Assembly (NCBI GenBank): GCA_938044055.1
Contig: CALIQO010000230.1
Coordinates: 1-8,724 of the forward strand
Direction of reading: 5' to 3'
DNA from: an uncultured Saprospiraceae bacterium
Lineage (GTDB): Bacteria > Bacteroidota > Bacteroidia > Chitinophagales > Saprospiraceae
Length of the DNA: 8,724 bases
How positions within the stretch are numbered: the stretch's first letter is position 1; each line of letters starts with the position of its first letter. Under the pieces are notes generated by a model. That model saw only the letters and a program-made list of their open reading frames with translations, ran no database searches and was not told the origin of the DNA. This document shows positions 6,825 through 8,724 of the stretch, piece after piece. Both the position numbers and the translations under genes were made by a program.

Positions 6825-7889
6825 ATGTTATCACTCGATTCACATCCTAAAGATTCATTGGCAAGACATATCTTGTTCTGGGTATTGGTATTTCTCTATT
6901 TCGTGCTTACTGCCAATAGGCTTTATTACCATAGTTTTCTTCAGATCATAGAAATGTACACTATGGTTGTAGGTACTCAGATTATTACAGCTTATACTTG
7001 CCTATACATATTGATTCCTAAGTTTCTAGACAAGAAAAAATACTTAAGTTTTATAGTTTTGTTATTGTTGCTATTAGGGGCAATGTGGGCGGTATATTGT
7101 TTATTTAAAATGTGGTTTTACGATCCTAAGTATTTCGATATTTTTGACGAATTAGGACAGAAGTATGCAAGTGAGAATTTCATAACTAGATTTTTAAAAC
7201 CCGCTGTTTTTTTAAGTAAGGTTATTAAGTTTTTAACACCGACTGTACTTTTATTAACGCTCCGTTTTTATAAATCCCAGCAGCAATTGGTAGAGTTGAG
7301 AGAACAGAAAAAAACAGCAGAATTGAGCGCTCTTAAAAACCAGCTAAACCCTCATTTTTTATTTAATACGCTCAATAGTCTTTACGCTTTGTCATTGGAG
7401 AAGTCAGAAAAGACACCGGAAGTTATTGCGCGTCTATCTGATATACTGGATTATATTTTATTTAGATGCGAGGAAGTATATGTTCCTATTCACAATGAAG
7501 TAGGCTTGATTGAGAACTATCTAGCCCTTGAGAAATTACGGTATGGTAGAAGGGTTGAGATAGTGTTTGTCAAGAAGGTGTTAAATGATGTCAAGGTTGC
7601 TCCATTGATTTTGTTGACATTTATTGAGAATGCGTTTAAACATGGTGTCAAGCAAGAAATTAAAGAGGGTAAAATCGAAATCCATTTATCAACTCAGAAT
7701 AATCAGATCTCATTTAAAATTAAAAATTCTAAACCTAGTAGTCCTATTGCTTCCACCACTAAGTCTCTCGGTCATGTCAATGTGAAGAAGCAACTCGAAT
7801 TGTTGTATCCAGATCGTCATACTCTTGAAGTTGTGGATTCTGAAAAGTATTATGAGGTGATTTTAACTTTAAAAACTGCAGATGTATAA
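6825..7889 (+). CDS. LytS/YehU-type membrane sensor histidine kinase (His_kinase family PF06580)
   Basis: From the ATG at 6825 the product is 354 residues. Four hydrophobic segments (about 15-37, 41-68, 73-96 and 124-146) anchor it in the inner membrane with little extracytoplasmic sequence. A short coiled linker (SQQQLVELREQKKTAELSAL) leads to the H-box KNQLNPHFLFNTLNSLY, with the phospho-accepting histidine at 177. The N-box APLILLTFIENAFKHG has Asn269. The C-terminal lid reads SLGHVNVKKQLELLYP, where the family usually has GxGLxNV. A TTG at 6783 would add 14 hydrophobic residues (MYILIIILYFYLSI). I prefer the ATG because homologues begin shortly before the HILFW segment. The last 8 bases overlap the response regulator start (ATG inside GATGTATAA), so the two are one translationally coupled operon. 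The signal sensed is unknown. Confidence 0.92.
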   Translation: MLSLDSHPKDSLARHILFWVLVFLYFVLTANRLYYHSFLQIIEMYTMVVGTQIITAYTCLYILIPKFLDKKKYLSFIVLLLLLLGAMWAVYCLFKMWFYDPKYFDIFDELGQKYASENFITRFLKPAVFLSKVIKFLTPTVLLLTLRFYKSQQQLVELREQKKTAELSALKNQLNPHFLFNTLNSLYALSLEKSEKTPEVIARLSDILDYILFRCEEVYVPIHNEVGLIENYLALEKLRYGRRVEIVFVKKVLNDVKVAPLILLTFIENAFKHGVKQEIKEGKIEIHLSTQNNQISFKIKNSKPSSPIASTTKSLGHVNVKKQLELLYPDRHTLEVVDSEKYYEVILTLKTADV

Positions 7890-8583
7890 TTGTCTAATTG
7901 TTGATGATGAAGAATTAGCCCGCAACTTGATTGTTAATCATGTAGGACAGCTGGATGATTTTCATGTAGTTGCTGTATGTGAAAATGCTATAGATGCATC
8001 TAAGATTTTACAAGAAAAACAAGTAGATCTGATATTCTTAGACATTGAGATGCCTGTATTAACGGGAACAGAATTCTTTGGAAATTTAATTCACAAACCT
8101 AAAGTTATATTCACCACAGCATACAGAGATTATGCAATCGACGGTTTTAATCTCAATGCAGTTGATTACTTATTGAAGCCGATTACGTTCGGTAGATTTT
8201 TTCAAGCCATAGAAAAATTCCGAACTATTATGGCGCCAGATTTAAGCAATGATGGGGTCAAGGAACAGCCTGTCAGAGTGGATCACATTTATGTCCGAAA
8301 AGATAGAAAGCAAGTAAAAGTATACTTAGATGATATATTATATGTAGAGAGTGTAAAAGATTATATTAAGATCATTACAAAGGATGAAAGCCATCTTGTA
8401 AAGTTTAGCATCTCAGCTTTCATTGAGACACTCGATGATAGATTCTTTAGAATTCACAGATCATTTATCATTAATTCTGATAAAATTTCTGCATATACGA
8501 AACACGACATTGAAATCGGTTATAAAGAAATACCTATAGGAGAAAGTTATAAGGATGTCTTAACTAGGATTAAAGGATGTTAA
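7882..8583 (+). CDS. LytTR-family response regulator (LytR/AgrA type)
   Basis: The 233-residue product has an N-terminal receiver domain (about 1-115). The acidic pair Asp8/Asp9, the phospho-acceptor Asp54 (IFLDIEMP), Thr79 and Lys99-Pro100 (DYLLKP) are all intact, so it should be phosphorylated by the kinase encoded directly upstream. A short linker with a Gly/Pro-containing segment (about 115-133) leads to a C-terminal LytTR DNA-binding domain (about 135-233). That domain carries the family hallmarks IYVRKDRKQVKVYLDDILYVES, in part, and the signature FFRIHRSFIINSDKISAY. It acts in the cytoplasm as a transcription regulator, usually binding paired direct repeats. The start overlaps the kinase stop by 8 bp. 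Likely targets are the divergent DUF5916 gene and its own operon, judged from the repeats in the shared intergenic region. Confidence 0.95.
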   Translation: MYNCLIVDDEELARNLIVNHVGQLDDFHVVAVCENAIDASKILQEKQVDLIFLDIEMPVLTGTEFFGNLIHKPKVIFTTAYRDYAIDGFNLNAVDYLLKPITFGRFFQAIEKFRTIMAPDLSNDGVKEQPVRVDHIYVRKDRKQVKVYLDDILYVESVKDYIKIITKDESHLVKFSISAFIETLDDRFFRIHRSFIINSDKISAYTKHDIEIGYKEIPIGESYKDVLTRIKGC

Positions 8584-8662
8584 GCTGATGTAATGAAGTA
8601 ACGCTTACAATTTGTTTTAATTATTTCAATTCCCCTCATATTTTCGTTAACTTGATTATGCC

Positions 8663-8681
8663 CTTAACTTAACTTAACTTA
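8663..8681. repeat. Short tandem CTTAA repeat downstream of the response regulator
   Basis: Three full CTTAA units and a partial fourth lie 80 bp after the response regulator stop codon. A further TTAACTT lies at 8647-8653. No clear terminator hairpin is seen in 8584-8724. The repeat may be a simple slippage tract or part of a regulatory region for a gene beyond the right edge. Confidence 0.5.
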
Positions 8682-8724
8682 CTAGAGTAATTAATATTAT
8701 TATGGGACATTATCATAAGTTTGA

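Noticed and set aside
8702..8724. Possible start of another plus-strand gene (ATG at 8702, open to the window edge, reading MGHYHKF)
   Set aside because: Only seven codons are visible and no promoter or family feature supports it; it cannot be told from chance.
1..8724. CRISPR arrays, tRNA or rRNA genes, insertion sequences, phage or defence genes
   Set aside because: No regularly spaced repeats, RNA-gene sequences, transposase or integrase motifs were seen; all long frames belong to the families described.

Overview
The window is AT-rich, with compact genes and almost no Shine-Dalgarno sequences. The gene families are typical of Bacteroidota: a DUF5916 outer-membrane protein, a LytS/LytTR two-component pair, a DinB-like protein and a serine hydrolase. 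A member of Flavobacteriia or a close relative is the best guess. This rests on family content and base composition, not on a marker gene.

Layout, left to right. Bases 1-900 (+) are the 3' part of a beta-lactamase-fold serine hydrolase whose beginning is off the left edge. Bases 1029-1526 (+) encode a DinB/YfiT-type metal-binding four-helix protein. A perfect 17-bp hairpin at 1611-1650 separates it from a convergent aquaporin Z gene (1700-2383, -) that keeps all four selectivity-filter residues and both NPA motifs. A gene-free 384-bp leader (2384-2767) follows. Next on the minus strand is a two-gene unit: a small YCII/DGPF-type protein (3975-4328) overlapping a long ECF sigma factor with a C-terminal extension (2768-3988). 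This is the arrangement of the ECF42 group. A TGTC-N-CGTC type promoter candidate lies in front of it. Upstream again on the minus strand is a 719-residue DUF5916 protein with a signal peptide (4466-6625). Diverging from it on the plus strand are an overlapping LytS-type membrane histidine kinase (6825-7889) and a LytTR response regulator (7882-8583). The last 141 bases hold no supported gene.

How the parts may work together. Two regulatory modules stand out. In the first, the DGPF-like protein and the ECF42-like sigma factor are probably co-transcribed and translationally coupled, and the upstream promoter-like motif suggests autoregulation. In the second, the LytS/LytTR pair shares a divergent intergenic region with the DUF5916 gene. 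That region holds two 9-bp imperfect direct repeats exactly 21 bp apart, the usual geometry of LytTR operators. They sit just upstream of a Bacteroidota-type -7 box for the DUF5916 gene that lacks a good -33 element. The simplest reading is that the two-component system controls the outer-membrane protein. This is inference from position and motif. The families are known, so I see no wholly new system; the possibly undescribed content is the regulatory wiring.
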